Below are positions 8,976-18,315 of a stretch of 64,000 nt of DNA, one piece after another; within the stretch, counting starts at the first letter, position 1, and each line of letters opens with the position of its first letter. A program made the translations under genes and the position numbers. The notes under the pieces are model-generated. The model was given only the letters and a program-made list of their open reading frames with translations, made no database searches and had not been told where the DNA came from. Source of the stretch: Methylobacterium radiodurans (GTDB lineage Bacteria; Pseudomonadota; Alphaproteobacteria; Rhizobiales; Beijerinckiaceae); assembly GCF_003173735.1 (NCBI RefSeq), contig NZ_CP029551.1, positions 2,566,001-2,630,000 on the forward strand, given 5' to 3'.

Positions 8976-11429
8976 TCATCGGTCCCCGGCCGGCTTCCCT
9001 TCCCCGCCCCGCGTCTCGTAGGGCCATTTCCAGCCCAGGATCTCGGGCAGGTCCTCGCCGTGTTCGCGGATGTGGAGCTTGTGGGCTGTCAGGCGATCGC
9101 GAAAATCCTGCTTGGCCTGCGCCGCCCGCGTGACCAGTCCCGGCACCCGGTCGATCGCCTCGATGGCGAGATGAAACCGATCGAGTTCGTTGAGCACCAC
9201 CATGTCGAAGGGCGTCGTGGTGGTGCCCTCCTCGATGAAGCCGCGTACGTGCAGGTTGGCGTGGTTGGCCCGGCTGTAGGTCAGGCGGTGTATCAGGTAG
9301 GGATAGCCGTGATAGGCGAAGATCACCGGCTTGTCCCGCGTGAACAGGCTGTCGAACTCAGCCTCGCTCAGCCCGTGCGGATGGTTCTTGCTCGATTGCA
9401 GGGTCATCAGGTCGACCACGTTGACGACGCGGATGCGCAGGCCAGGGACCGCCCGCTTCAGGAGGTCGACGGCGGCCAGGGTCTCGAGGGTCGGCACGTC
9501 GCCGGCGCAGGCCATCACCACGTCGGGCTCCAGGCCGATCTCGTCGGTGCCGGCCCAGCGCCAGATGCCGATGCCGGCCTCGCAATGGAGGCCCGCCTCC
9601 TCGGCCGTGAGCCATTGCGGCTGCGGCTGCTTGCCGGCCACGATCACGTTGATGCGGTCGTAGGTCCTGAGGCAGTGGTCGCCGACCCAGAGCAGCGTGT
9701 TGGCGTCCGGCGGCAGGTAGACGCGGACGATGTCGGATTTCTTGTTGGCGACGAGGTCGATGAAGCCGGGATCCTGGTGGCTGAAGCCGTTATGGTCCTG
9801 GCGCCAGACGTGTGAGGTCAGGAGATAGTTCAGCGACGAGATCGGGCGGCGCCATCCAAGCTCCCGCGAGACCTTCAGCCACTTGGCGTGCTGGTTGAAC
9901 ATCGAATCGACGATGTGGATGAAGGCCTCGTAGCACGAGAACAGGCCGTGGCGGCCGGTCAGCAGGTAGCCTTCGAGCCAGCCCTGGCAGAGATGCTCGC
10001 TCAAGACCTCCATCACCCGTCCCTCGCGGGCGAGGCCGACGTCGTAGGGCTCGATCTCCTCCATCCAGACCCGGTCGGTCACCTCGAACACGGCGTCGAG
10101 CCGATTGGAGGCGGTCTCGTCCGGGCCCATGATGCGGAAGTTGCGCGCCTCGGCGTTGAGCGCGGTCACATCGCGCAGGTAGCGCCCGAGCACCCGCGTC
10201 GCCTCGGCGGTGACGGCGCCGGGCGCGGGCACATCCACGGCGTGGTCCTGCCAGCGGGGCAGCTTCAGTTCCCGGCGCAGGAGGCCGCCGTTGGCGTGCG
10301 GGTTGGCGCCCATGCGCCTGTGGCCCGCGGGCGCTAGGGCGGCGAGCTCGGGCCGCAGGCGCCCGGTCTCGTCGAACAGGGTCTCGGGCGCGTAGGACCG
10401 CATCCAGTCCTCCAGGATGCGGCGATGGTCCGCGTCGGTCCGGGCGGTGCCGACCGGGACCTGGTGGGAGCGCCAGAACCCCTCCACCTTCTTGCCGTCG
10501 ACGGTCTTTGGCCCCGTCCAGCCCTTGGGGCTGCGCAGCACGATCATCGGCCAGCGCGGGCGGTTGCCGTCCGCTTGCCCGGCCCGCGCCGCGTCCTGGA
10601 TCGCCCGGATGCGGTCCACGGCCCGGTCGAGCGTCGCGGCCATCGTTCGGTGCATCGCCTCGGGCTCGTCGCCGACGACGAAGAAGGGCTCGTAGCCGAG
10701 GCCCGTGAACAGCGTCCGGAGCGCTTCGTCCGGCATTCGGCCGAGCACGGTCGGGTTGGCGATCTTGTAGCCGTTGAGGTGCAGGATCGGCAGCACCGCG
10801 CCGTCTGTCACCGGGCTCAGGAAGGCGGCCGATTGCCAGGAGGCGGCAAGCGGCCCGGTCTCGGCCTCGCCGTCGCCGACCACGCAGGCGGCGATCAGGC
10901 CGGGATTGTCGAGGACCGCCCCGAAGGCGTGGACGAGGGCGTAACCGAGTTCGCCGCCCTCGTGGATCGAGCCCGGCGTCTCCGGCGCGACGTGGCTCGG
11001 GATGCCGCCGGGAAACGAGAATTGCCGGAACAGCCGGCGCATCCCGTCCGCGTCCTGCGCGATGTCGGGATAGACCTCGCTGTAGGTGCCCTCCAGGTAG
11101 GTGTTGGCGACGATGCCGGGGCCGCCATGACCCGGGCCGCAGATGTAGATCACGTCGAGGTCGCGCGCGCGGATCAGCCGGTTGAGGTGGACATAGATGA
11201 AGTTGAGGCCCGGCGTGGTGCCCCAGTGGCCGAGCAGCCGCGCCTTGATGTGCTGCGGTTGCAGGGGCTCGCGCAGGAGCGGGTTGTCGAGCAGGTAGAT
11301 CTGTCCGACCGAGAGGTAGTTCGCCGCCCGCCAGTAGCGGTCGATGAGGGCGAGGTCCTCGCCCTCGAGCGGGGTGGAACGCGGGGCCTGTCCCTGCGGG
11401 TCGGTCGGCCGGGTCGCTGGCTCGGTCAC
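8976..11429 (-). CDS. xfp: Phosphoketolase (xylulose-5-phosphate/fructose-6-phosphate)
   Basis: An 817-aa thiamine-diphosphate enzyme that splits xylulose-5-P or fructose-6-P with phosphate to give acetyl phosphate plus an aldose phosphate. The family signature [14 protein letters not shown] lies near residue 150 and the ThDP-binding segment [18 protein letters not shown] shortly after. The length matches the family. The start is the GTG at 11429, which has a strong AGGAGGAG site; the open frame continues upstream but with shadow-like sequence. It is the last gene of the ackA-exporter-xfp operon, 68 bases after the ABC permease. AckA at the other end would convert its acetyl phosphate into ATP and acetate. 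Confidence 0.95.
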   Translation of the reverse strand: MTEPATRPTDPQGQAPRSTPLEGEDLALIDRYWRAANYLSVGQIYLLDNPLLREPLQPQHIKARLLGHWGTTPGLNFIYVHLNRLIRARDLDVIYICGPGHGGPGIVANTYLEGTYSEVYPDIAQDADGMRRLFRQFSFPGGIPSHVAPETPGSIHEGGELGYALVHAFGAVLDNPGLIAACVVGDGEAETGPLAASWQSAAFLSPVTDGAVLPILHLNGYKIANPTVLGRMPDEALRTLFTGLGYEPFFVVGDEPEAMHRTMAATLDRAVDRIRAIQDAARAGQADGNRPRWPMIVLRSPKGWTGPKTVDGKKVEGFWRSHQVPVGTARTDADHRRILEDWMRSYAPETLFDETGRLRPELAALAPAGHRRMGANPHANGGLLRRELKLPRWQDHAVDVPAPGAVTAEATRVLGRYLRDVTALNAEARNFRIMGPDETASNRLDAVFEVTDRVWMEEIEPYDVGLAREGRVMEVLSEHLCQGWLEGYLLTGRHGLFSCYEAFIHIVDSMFNQHAKWLKVSRELGWRRPISSLNYLLTSHVWRQDHNGFSHQDPGFIDLVANKKSDIVRVYLPPDANTLLWVGDHCLRTYDRINVIVAGKQPQPQWLTAEEAGLHCEAGIGIWRWAGTDEIGLEPDVVMACAGDVPTLETLAAVDLLKRAVPGLRIRVVNVVDLMTLQSSKNHPHGLSEAEFDSLFTRDKPVIFAYHGYPYLIHRLTYSRANHANLHVRGFIEEGTTTTPFDMVVLNELDRFHLAIEAIDRVPGLVTRAAQAKQDFRDRLTAHKLHIREHGEDLPEILGWKWPYETRGGEGKPAGDR

Positions 11430-11497
11430 TGGAACTCTCCTCCTGGCAGGCAGGGCAGGGACGGCGCCTCGCGGGAGACGCCGGAGCTCGGCGGGGC

Positions 11498-12670
11498 TCA
11501 CGCCCCGAAGATCACGCGGCGGAAGCGGACGAGGGCGACGGCGAAATAGACGCTGCCGAGGGCTGCGAGGGCGAGGAGCTGCGGCCAGACGATCGAGAGG
11601 CCGGCGCCGCGATAGAGCACTGCTTGCGCGAGGGCGACGAAGTGCGGCGTCGGGCTCACCACCTGGACGAAGACCTGCAGCCAGCCCGGCATGCTCTCCA
11701 TCGGCGTGCTGCTGCCCGAGAGCAGCTGCATCAGCAGCAGGATCGGGATCACGAGGAGGCCGAACTGCCCCATGGAGGTCGCGACGGTGCCGAGCAGGAT
11801 GCCGAGCGCCGCCACCGCCAGCGCGTAGAGCCCAGCCCCGAGCAGGAACAGGGCGATGGATCCGGCGATCGGCACGCCGAGCCACCCCTCCACCACGAAG
11901 ACCAGGGAGAGCCCCGCCGCCACCAGGATCACGAGCCCGTTGGCCAGGACCTTGGCGAGCATGATCTCGACGGGCACCAGCGGCATCACCAGGAGGTGCT
12001 CCACCGTGCCCTGCTCGCGCTCGCGGATCAGCGCGGCGCCGGTGAGGATCACCGTGAGCAGGGTGATGTTGTTGATCACCTGCATCACCGAGGTGAACCA
12101 GCTGGTCTGGAGGTTCGGGTTGAACTTCGCCCGGGTCACCACCCGCACAGGCGCGGTCGCCGAGAGGTCGCTGCGGGCCGCGAAGCGGGCGACCTCGTCC
12201 GCGATGATGGTCTGGATGTAGACCGAGCCGTTGCCGGCCTGGGTCATGGCGGTGGCGTCCACGTTGACCTGGACCGAGGTCGGGTGGGCCGAGAGCACGT
12301 CCTGCTGGAGGCGCGGCGGCAGGTCGATGACGAAGACCAGCCGGCCGCTATCCATGGCAGGGTCGATCTCGGCCGGCGTGATCGGCACGACCTTCTTGAA
12401 GAGCGGCGGAACGAGGGCGCTCACGATCTGCCGCGAGAGGTCGGAACGGTCCTCGTCGACCACCCCGATGGTCAGGTCGCGCACCTCGGTCGAGGCGCCG
12501 GCGGCGACCGTGTAGACGGCGAACGAGAAGGCGTAGACGACCAGGAACAGCATGACCGGGTCGGCGCGGATACTGTAGAGTTCTTTGACGACGAGGCGCA
12601 GGACGTTGGCCGCGTGCGTGGCGAGGCTTGACGGCGGGGCGGTGGTGAGGCCCTGCGGGGTCGCGTCCAT
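11498..12670 (-). CDS. ABC-2 type transporter permease (YhhJ/YbhR-like)
   Basis: A 390-aa membrane protein. A first transmembrane segment (residues ~38-58) is followed by a large periplasmic domain to ~residue 175, then five hydrophobic segments containing the ABC-2 motif [16 protein letters not shown] near residue 215. It is the second permease of an exporter whose ATPase/permease fusion and HlyD-type adaptor are encoded immediately upstream, matching the E. coli yhiI-rbbA-yhhJ arrangement. It begins one base after the upstream gene's stop codon. The substrate is unknown. Confidence 0.9.
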   Translation of the reverse strand: MDATPQGLTTAPPSSLATHAANVLRLVVKELYSIRADPVMLFLVVYAFSFAVYTVAAGASTEVRDLTIGVVDEDRSDLSRQIVSALVPPLFKKVVPITPAEIDPAMDSGRLVFVIDLPPRLQQDVLSAHPTSVQVNVDATAMTQAGNGSVYIQTIIADEVARFAARSDLSATAPVRVVTRAKFNPNLQTSWFTSVMQVINNITLLTVILTGAALIREREQGTVEHLLVMPLVPVEIMLAKVLANGLVILVAAGLSLVFVVEGWLGVPIAGSIALFLLGAGLYALAVAALGILLGTVATSMGQFGLLVIPILLLMQLLSGSSTPMESMPGWLQVFVQVVSPTPHFVALAQAVLYRGAGLSIVWPQLLALAALGSVYFAVALVRFRRVIFGA

Positions 12671-12671
12671 C

Positions 12672-15470
12672 TCAGGCCTCCTGCTTGCGCAGGAAGAGCT
12701 GCGACAGGACCAGGAACAGCAGGGCGAAGCCCGCCAGCACCGCGAGGTTGAGCTCGAGTTCCCGGAAGGGCAGGCCCTTGGTGAAGGTGCCGGCCGTCAC
12801 CGGCTGGTACCAGGCCGGCGGCAGCGAGAGGCCGATCACCCGCGCGCTGCCGGTGAGCGACGAGATCGGCACGATCAGCCCGGAGAAGTTGACCGCCGGG
12901 ATGACCGACAGGAGCGCGGTGGCGAAGACCGCCGCCACCTGCGTCTTCATGAAGGTGGAGATAAGCTGGCCAAACCCTGTGGTGGCCACGACGTAGAGCA
13001 GCGTACCGAGGGTGAGGGCGGTAAACGACCCCTTCACCGGCACGTCGAAGACGAGCCGCGCGACGACGACCAGGAGCCCGAAGGCGATCATGGCGATCAC
13101 CACGTAGGGCAGCTGCTTGCCGACCAGGAACTCGAACTTGGTGACGGGCGTCGATCGGAAGTTGGCGATCGACCCGGTCTCCTTCTCGCGGACCACCGCG
13201 ATGGCCGACATGATCGCCGGGATCAGGATCAGGAGCAGCATCATGACGCTCGGCACCATGGCGTTCACGCTGCGGAAGGCCTGGTTGTAGAGGAAGCGCG
13301 TCTCGACGCTCACGGTCTGGCCCGAGGCGGCGACCCCCCGGCGCTCGACGACCAGTTCCTGGCCGTACCGGCTCGCCAGCCGGGTCACGTAGCCCCGGCT
13401 GGTCTCGGCGCGGAACGGCATCGCCCCGTCGAGCCAGACGGCGACCTCGGGCACCCGGGCGGCCTGGAGGTCGAGGCCGAAGCGGGGCGGGATCTCGAGG
13501 GCGACCTGGACCTGGCCGCTGCGGAAGCGCTCGTCCAGCTCGGCGGCCGAGCGGATCGGCGCCTGCGCGCTGAAGTAGCGCGAGCTGGTGAAGGCCTCGA
13601 CGAGCTGCCGGCTTTCCGGGCTGTCGTCCTGGTCCAAGGCCGCGAAGCGCAGCCGCTCGACGTCGAACGAGATCCCGTAGCCGAAGGCGATCATCAGGAG
13701 GATCGGCCCGGCGAAGGCGAAGGCGATGCGGATCGGATCGCGCAGAAGCTCCATCGACTCGCGCCGCGCATAGGCCCAGAGGCGGCGCGGATCGAAGCGG
13801 CGGCTCGGCAGGGCGCCGGTTAGCGGGACACGGGGCGGCGGGATGCGGCTCGGTGGACCGGCAGGGGTAGGGGCCTCCATCCCGGGGGATCGCGGCGCGA
13901 GGCCGGCGGCCTCCGCGAGATAGCCGATGAAGCAGTCTTCGAGGGAAGCGCTGCCGCGCTCGCGCACGAGGTCGGTCGGCGTGCCGACAGCCAGCACCTT
14001 GCCGGCATGCATGAGCGAGATGCGGTCGCAGCGCTCCGCCTCGTTCATGAAATGGGTGGAGAGGAAGATGGTGACGCCCTCGTCGCGCGAGAGGGCGATC
14101 AGGGTGCGCCAGAAGGCGTCGCGGGCGATCGGGTCGACGCCCGAGGTCGGCTCGTCGAGGATGAGCAGGGACGGCCGGTGCAGCACGGCCACCGCCAGTT
14201 GCAGCCGCTGCTTGATGCCGAGGGGAAGGCTGTCGGGTCGCGCGTCCTTGACGGGCTCCAGCTCGTAGCGCGCCAGCAACTCCGCGATCCGCACCGGGCG
14301 GTCCTGCGGCGGCAGGTGGTAGAGCTCGGCGTGCAGCCGGAGGTTCTGCAGCACCGTCAGCTCGCCGTAGAGCGAGAAGGCCTGCGACATGTAGCCGACG
14401 TTGCGGCGCGTCTGCATGTCGTCGCCGCTGACCGGCCGGCCAAACAGCTGCGCGGACCCCTCCGTCGCCGGCAGGAGCCCGGTGAGCATCTTCATCGTGG
14501 TGGACTTGCCGCAGCCGTTCGAGCCGAGGAAGCCGAAGATCTCGCCGCGGGCGATGCGGAAGCTGACGTCGTCGACCGCCGTGAAGTCGCCGAAGCGCCG
14601 GGTCAGATGCTCGGCCTCGATCGCCGGCACCGCGCCGTGCTCGATCGGGCGGGGCCGCAGCACTACGGGCTGGTGCCGGGCCTGCTTCTCGGGCGGCAGG
14701 AGCGCGATGAAGGCCGCTTCCATGTCCGGCCGGCCCGTCCGGGCGAGCAGGTCGGCCGGCGTGCCGGCGGCGATGACCCTGCCGCCGTCCATGGCGACCA
14801 GCCACTCGAAGCGCGAGGCCTCGTCCATGTAGGCGGTCGCCACGACGACGCTCATGCCGGGCCGGCGCGCCCGGATCGACCCGATCAGGTCCCAGAACTG
14901 CCCGCGCGAGAGCGGATCGACGCCGGTGGTCGGCTCGTCGAGGATCAGGAGGTCGGGATCGTGGATCAGCGCGCAGCACAGGCTGAGCTTCTGCTTCATG
15001 CCACCCGACAGCTTGCCGGCCGGCCGAGCCTCGAACGGGTCGAGGCCGGTGGCGGTCAGGAGATCGGTGATGCGCGCCCGCCGCTCGGCCCGGCCCTGAC
15101 CGAACAGCCGGCCGTGGAAGTCGATGTTCTCGAACACGCTGAGCGTCGGGTAAAGGTTTCGGCCGAGCCCCTGGGGCATGTAGGCGATGCGCGCGCCCTG
15201 CCGCGCGCGGTGGCGCCGCTCCGCCATGTCGCCGCCCAGGACCTCGACGCGGCCCGCCTGGATCCGGCGCACCCCAGCCACCACGGCGAGCAGGGTCGAC
15301 TTCCCGACCCCGTCGGGACCGATCACCCCGACCATTCGTCCGGAGGGTAGCGCCAGGGACACGTCGTCGAGGGCTATCGTCCCACCGTAGCGGTGCGCGA
15401 CGTGATCGAGCCGGACGACCGCGTCTGCACCGAGCCCGGTCGCGGGCACTCGTCCGGGCGGCCCCGTCAT
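12672..15470 (-). CDS. RbbA/YhiH-type fusion: two ABC ATPase domains plus ABC-2 permease
   Basis: A 932-aa fusion. ATPase domain 1 has Walker A GPDGVGKST (~residue 37), signature LSGGMKQKL and Walker B LLILDEPTTGVDP. Domain 2 has Walker A GSNGCGKST (~residue 320), Walker B LLILDEPTSGVDP and a degenerate signature, LPLGIKQRL. A transmembrane ABC-2 permease occupies roughly residues 560-932 with motif REKETGSIANFRSTP. Length and order match E. coli RbbA (YhiH), whose proposed ribosome role is debated; an exporter role fits the neighbours better. Its start overlaps the HlyD gene stop (ATGA). Confidence 0.88.
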   Translation of the reverse strand: MTGPPGRVPATGLGADAVVRLDHVAHRYGGTIALDDVSLALPSGRMVGVIGPDGVGKSTLLAVVAGVRRIQAGRVEVLGGDMAERRHRARQGARIAYMPQGLGRNLYPTLSVFENIDFHGRLFGQGRAERRARITDLLTATGLDPFEARPAGKLSGGMKQKLSLCCALIHDPDLLILDEPTTGVDPLSRGQFWDLIGSIRARRPGMSVVVATAYMDEASRFEWLVAMDGGRVIAAGTPADLLARTGRPDMEAAFIALLPPEKQARHQPVVLRPRPIEHGAVPAIEAEHLTRRFGDFTAVDDVSFRIARGEIFGFLGSNGCGKSTTMKMLTGLLPATEGSAQLFGRPVSGDDMQTRRNVGYMSQAFSLYGELTVLQNLRLHAELYHLPPQDRPVRIAELLARYELEPVKDARPDSLPLGIKQRLQLAVAVLHRPSLLILDEPTSGVDPIARDAFWRTLIALSRDEGVTIFLSTHFMNEAERCDRISLMHAGKVLAVGTPTDLVRERGSASLEDCFIGYLAEAAGLAPRSPGMEAPTPAGPPSRIPPPRVPLTGALPSRRFDPRRLWAYARRESMELLRDPIRIAFAFAGPILLMIAFGYGISFDVERLRFAALDQDDSPESRQLVEAFTSSRYFSAQAPIRSAAELDERFRSGQVQVALEIPPRFGLDLQAARVPEVAVWLDGAMPFRAETSRGYVTRLASRYGQELVVERRGVAASGQTVSVETRFLYNQAFRSVNAMVPSVMMLLLILIPAIMSAIAVVREKETGSIANFRSTPVTKFEFLVGKQLPYVVIAMIAFGLLVVVARLVFDVPVKGSFTALTLGTLLYVVATTGFGQLISTFMKTQVAAVFATALLSVIPAVNFSGLIVPISSLTGSARVIGLSLPPAWYQPVTAGTFTKGLPFRELELNLAVLAGFALLFLVLSQLFLRKQEA

Positions 15471-16501
15471 GGCAGCCTCACCGCGAGGTCGGCGGGCCAG
15501 GCGACGTCGGGCTTCGTGCGCACGAAGCCGAGGCCCCGCACGCCGGTCTTCACCCGTTTGCGGTAGGTCTTGAGGACCTGCGGATCGATCTGGAGCTTGA
15601 TCCGGAAGGTCAGCTTCTCGCGCTCCTCCGCCGTCTCGACGCTCTTCGGAGTGAATTGTGCGTCGGCGGCGACGAAGCTGATCGTCGCCGGCACCACGTA
15701 TTGCGGCACCGGATCGAGGATGATGCGGGCCTCGTCGTTCAGCGCGAGGGGGCCGGCCTGGGCCGCCGGCAGGTAGATCGTCATGTAGACGTCGGCGAGG
15801 TCGAGGAGCGTGAGGACCCGGGTGCCGGCGCCCACCACCTCCCCCTCCCGCGCCAGCCGGTACTGCACCCGCCCGTCGCGGGGCGCTCGCAGCACGAGAT
15901 CGACCAGCATCGCCTCGAGCCGCTGGACGTCGGCCTCCGCGCTTTGGACGGCGAACTTCGCCTGATCCTCCTGCGCCACGGCGGCGTCGAGCGCGGCCCT
16001 GGCGGCGTCCGCCGCGGCCTTGCGCTGGTCGAAGACCTGCTTGGTCATGTAGCCCTTGCCGACCAGCTCCTTGCCACGATTGAAGTCGGTCTCCGCGAAG
16101 GTGAGCACGCTTCGGCGCTGGGCGATCAGGGCCACGGCCTCCGCCAGGGCCTTCTTGGCGCGCAGGACCTGGGCCTGGGCGCCGCGCAACTGCGCCTCGG
16201 TCTCGGGCGAGGAGATCGTGGCGACGACTTGGCCGGCGCTCACGTCGTCGCCCTCCTTGACCGAGAGCTTGGCGATCCGGCCCGGATACTTCGCCGCGAC
16301 GTCGATCTGGGTCGCCTCGATGCGGCCGTTGGACTTGGCGATGCCCTCCGGCATGGTCGCGCCGCGCAGCCGGTTGATCAGGCTCATCAGGCGCGATCTC
16401 GCGCCCGCGGCCGGCTCCGCGCCGGCCGGCTGGGGCGCCAGGACGATGCCGGCGGCGAGGAGGATCGCGCAGAGCGGGACGCGGCGGAGGGACCAGTTCA
16501 T
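15467..16501 (-). CDS. HlyD-family membrane fusion protein (YhiI-like)
   Basis: A 344-aa periplasmic adaptor with an N-terminal signal/anchor segment (residues ~8-28), a lipoyl-like first half IDVAAKYPGRIAKLSVKEGD, a coiled coil at about residues 105-200, a second lipoyl half LRAPRDGRVQYRLAREGE, and a beta-barrel domain. It should link the RbbA/YhhJ-type inner-membrane pump to an outer-membrane channel. The ATG at 16501 overlaps the ackA stop codon; upstream sequence in this frame is ackA shadow. The C-terminus overlaps the next gene by 4 bases, so translation of the three genes is probably coupled. Confidence 0.9.
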   Translation of the reverse strand: MNWSLRRVPLCAILLAAGIVLAPQPAGAEPAAGARSRLMSLINRLRGATMPEGIAKSNGRIEATQIDVAAKYPGRIAKLSVKEGDDVSAGQVVATISSPETEAQLRGAQAQVLRAKKALAEAVALIAQRRSVLTFAETDFNRGKELVGKGYMTKQVFDQRKAAADAARAALDAAVAQEDQAKFAVQSAEADVQRLEAMLVDLVLRAPRDGRVQYRLAREGEVVGAGTRVLTLLDLADVYMTIYLPAAQAGPLALNDEARIILDPVPQYVVPATISFVAADAQFTPKSVETAEEREKLTFRIKLQIDPQVLKTYRKRVKTGVRGLGFVRTKPDVAWPADLAVRLP

Positions 16502-17700
16502 GCGGTCGCCACCGGTGCGGTCCGGGCGAGCAGACGCACCGTGTGGCGCACGATCGTCAGCTCCTCGTCGGTCGGGACGATCCGGATCTCTGCCCGGCTC
16601 TCCGGCGCGTCGATCCGCTCGGCGCCGGCGCGGTTCGCCTCCGCGTCGAGCCTCAAGCCCGTCCAGCCCAGAGCCGCCACGATCCGCTCGCGGATCGGCG
16701 GCGCGTTCTCGCCGATGCCGGCCGTGAACACGAGCGCGTCGAGGCCGCCGAGCGTCACCGCGAGCGCCGCCACCGCCTGCGCCACCCGCCGGCAGAAGAC
16801 GTCGAGGGCGAGTCCCGCCTCCGGCCGGTTGCTCGCGAGCAGCGCGCGCACGTCGCCGCTGAGGCCGGACAGGCCGAGGAGCCCGCTCTCGTGATAGAGC
16901 ATGTGCCCGACCTCGGACGGGCTCATGCCCTTGTGCTCGATAAGGTGGAGCACCGCCCCGGGATCGAGGCTCCCGGAGCGCGTCCCCATCGGCACCCCGT
17001 CCAGCGCGGTGAAGCTCATGGTGGTCTCGCGCGGATGTCCGTCGTGCAGAGCGCAGAGCGAGGCGCCGGAGCCGAGATGGGCGATCACGACCCGACCGGT
17101 CGCGACCTCGGGGGCGATCGCGCGCAGGCGTCCGGAAACATACTCGTAGGACAGGCCATGGAAGCCGTAGCGCCGCACCCCTTCGTCGTAGAGGGCGCGC
17201 GGCAGCGCGAAGCGGTCGGACGCCTCCGGCTGGCCGCGGTGGAAGGCCGTGTCGAAGCAGGCGACCTGCGGCAGGTCGGGTCGGCGCTGCCGCAGGACGC
17301 GGATCGGGTCTAAGTTGCGGAGCTGGTGGAGCGGGGCCAGAGGAATGAAGCCCTCGAGCTGGCGCAGCACCGCATCGTTGATCAGGACCGGCTCCGCGTA
17401 GGTCGGCCCGCCATGGACGACGCGGTGGCCGACCGCCGTGATCGTGGCCTCGCCGACGAGGTGCTGGAGCCGGTCGGCGAGGACGTGCTGGGCCGCCGCG
17501 GCGTCGGGGACCTCCTTGGTCGAGAAGCTGCACTGCTCCACGACCCTGCCGGCCCCGTCCTTCACGTCGAGCGCCGGACGGCTGCCGATGCCGCTCATCG
17601 CGCCCGAGAGAAGAGCGGCGGGCGCGCCGTCCGCGACGCGGTACAGCTTGAACCTGATGGACGAGCTGCCGGCATTCACGACCAGGACGACGCCGATCAT
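16498..17700 (-). CDS. ackA: Acetate kinase
   Basis: A 400-aa ASKHA-fold kinase that interconverts acetyl phosphate + ADP and acetate + ATP. Motifs: phosphate-1 VNAGSSSIRFKLY at the N-terminus, GHRVVHGGP near residue 85, catalytic-region HLGSGASLCA near residue 200 and adenosine motif FTAGIGENAP near residue 320. An in-frame GTG at 17760, with AAGGA 7 bases upstream, is a credible alternative start adding 20 residues. It is first in a minus-strand operon with the exporter and xfp. The pairing with phosphoketolase points to substrate-level ATP synthesis. Confidence 0.93.
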   Translation of the reverse strand: MIGVVLVVNAGSSSIRFKLYRVADGAPAALLSGAMSGIGSRPALDVKDGAGRVVEQCSFSTKEVPDAAAAQHVLADRLQHLVGEATITAVGHRVVHGGPTYAEPVLINDAVLRQLEGFIPLAPLHQLRNLDPIRVLRQRRPDLPQVACFDTAFHRGQPEASDRFALPRALYDEGVRRYGFHGLSYEYVSGRLRAIAPEVATGRVVIAHLGSGASLCALHDGHPRETTMSFTALDGVPMGTRSGSLDPGAVLHLIEHKGMSPSEVGHMLYHESGLLGLSGLSGDVRALLASNRPEAGLALDVFCRRVAQAVAALAVTLGGLDALVFTAGIGENAPPIRERIVAALGWTGLRLDAEANRAGAERIDAPESRAEIRIVPTDEELTIVRHTVRLLARTAPVATA

Positions 17701-17760
17701 CGCGCTCGTCCGCTGACGAAGCGGGAGGACGGCACCGGGGCAGGGGGCGACACGCGACAC

Positions 17761-18315
17761 GACATCGTCCTTGCTCCTCGTTGCGGTCGAAGAATCAATC
17801 CTGGGGGGCGGGGCTCGCAGGGCGCGCCCGCCCCGCGCGGGGGGCGCGACTCGCGGCGAACCCGGCGGGCGCCACAGGGCCCGACTGTCTCGGATCCATC
17901 AGCCGGGCGTGCGCCACCAATCGTCACGCTTCGAACAGCGGTGACGATGACGCCTTCTCACGACGTCGATGCCAGCAAAACACCGCCCATGATGCGATAG
18001 CTCGGCTCTAACATATGACATTCTGTCCCCGAAATCTGCTGCTAAGCAGGCGGAGTTGCGCTGTCGACCTACGATAACACCGTATGGTTGTGTGTCGTCA
18101 ATGGGATTTGCGTCGGAAATATTTGGAGATACCTTCATCACCTGGAACTCAACCGGTAGGATTGCGTTCCCTGGTTGTCGTGGCTTCGGCTGCACCATCC
18201 TCGTCGGGCCCCGCATCGACCGAGGTGCTCTCTCCGCGCCGCCCGGCTCGACCAACCGCCGAGGCCGCAGACGCGAGAACCGCGGGATCCCGAGACCGGA
18301 GAGAACGGACGACCG
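17761..18315. other. Divergent intergenic region, ackA / GH65 phosphorylase
   Basis: About 555 bases without a supported gene. The part next to ackA is GC-rich, while 17930-18160 is conspicuously AT-richer than the flanks and probably holds the promoters of both divergent operons. I searched by eye for an FNR/FixK dyad (TTGAT-N4-ATCAA) and did not find a clean one. Confidence 0.5.
18074..18101 (-). promoter_or_regulatory. Candidate promoter for the ackA-exporter-xfp operon
   Basis: On the minus strand a TTGACG box (18096-18101) is separated by 16 bases from TGTTAT (18074-18079). It lies in an AT-richer stretch of the divergent region between ackA and the GH65 gene. This would give a leader of roughly 310-370 bases before ackA. 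The spacing and boxes are reasonable but this is a by-eye match only. Confidence 0.3.
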
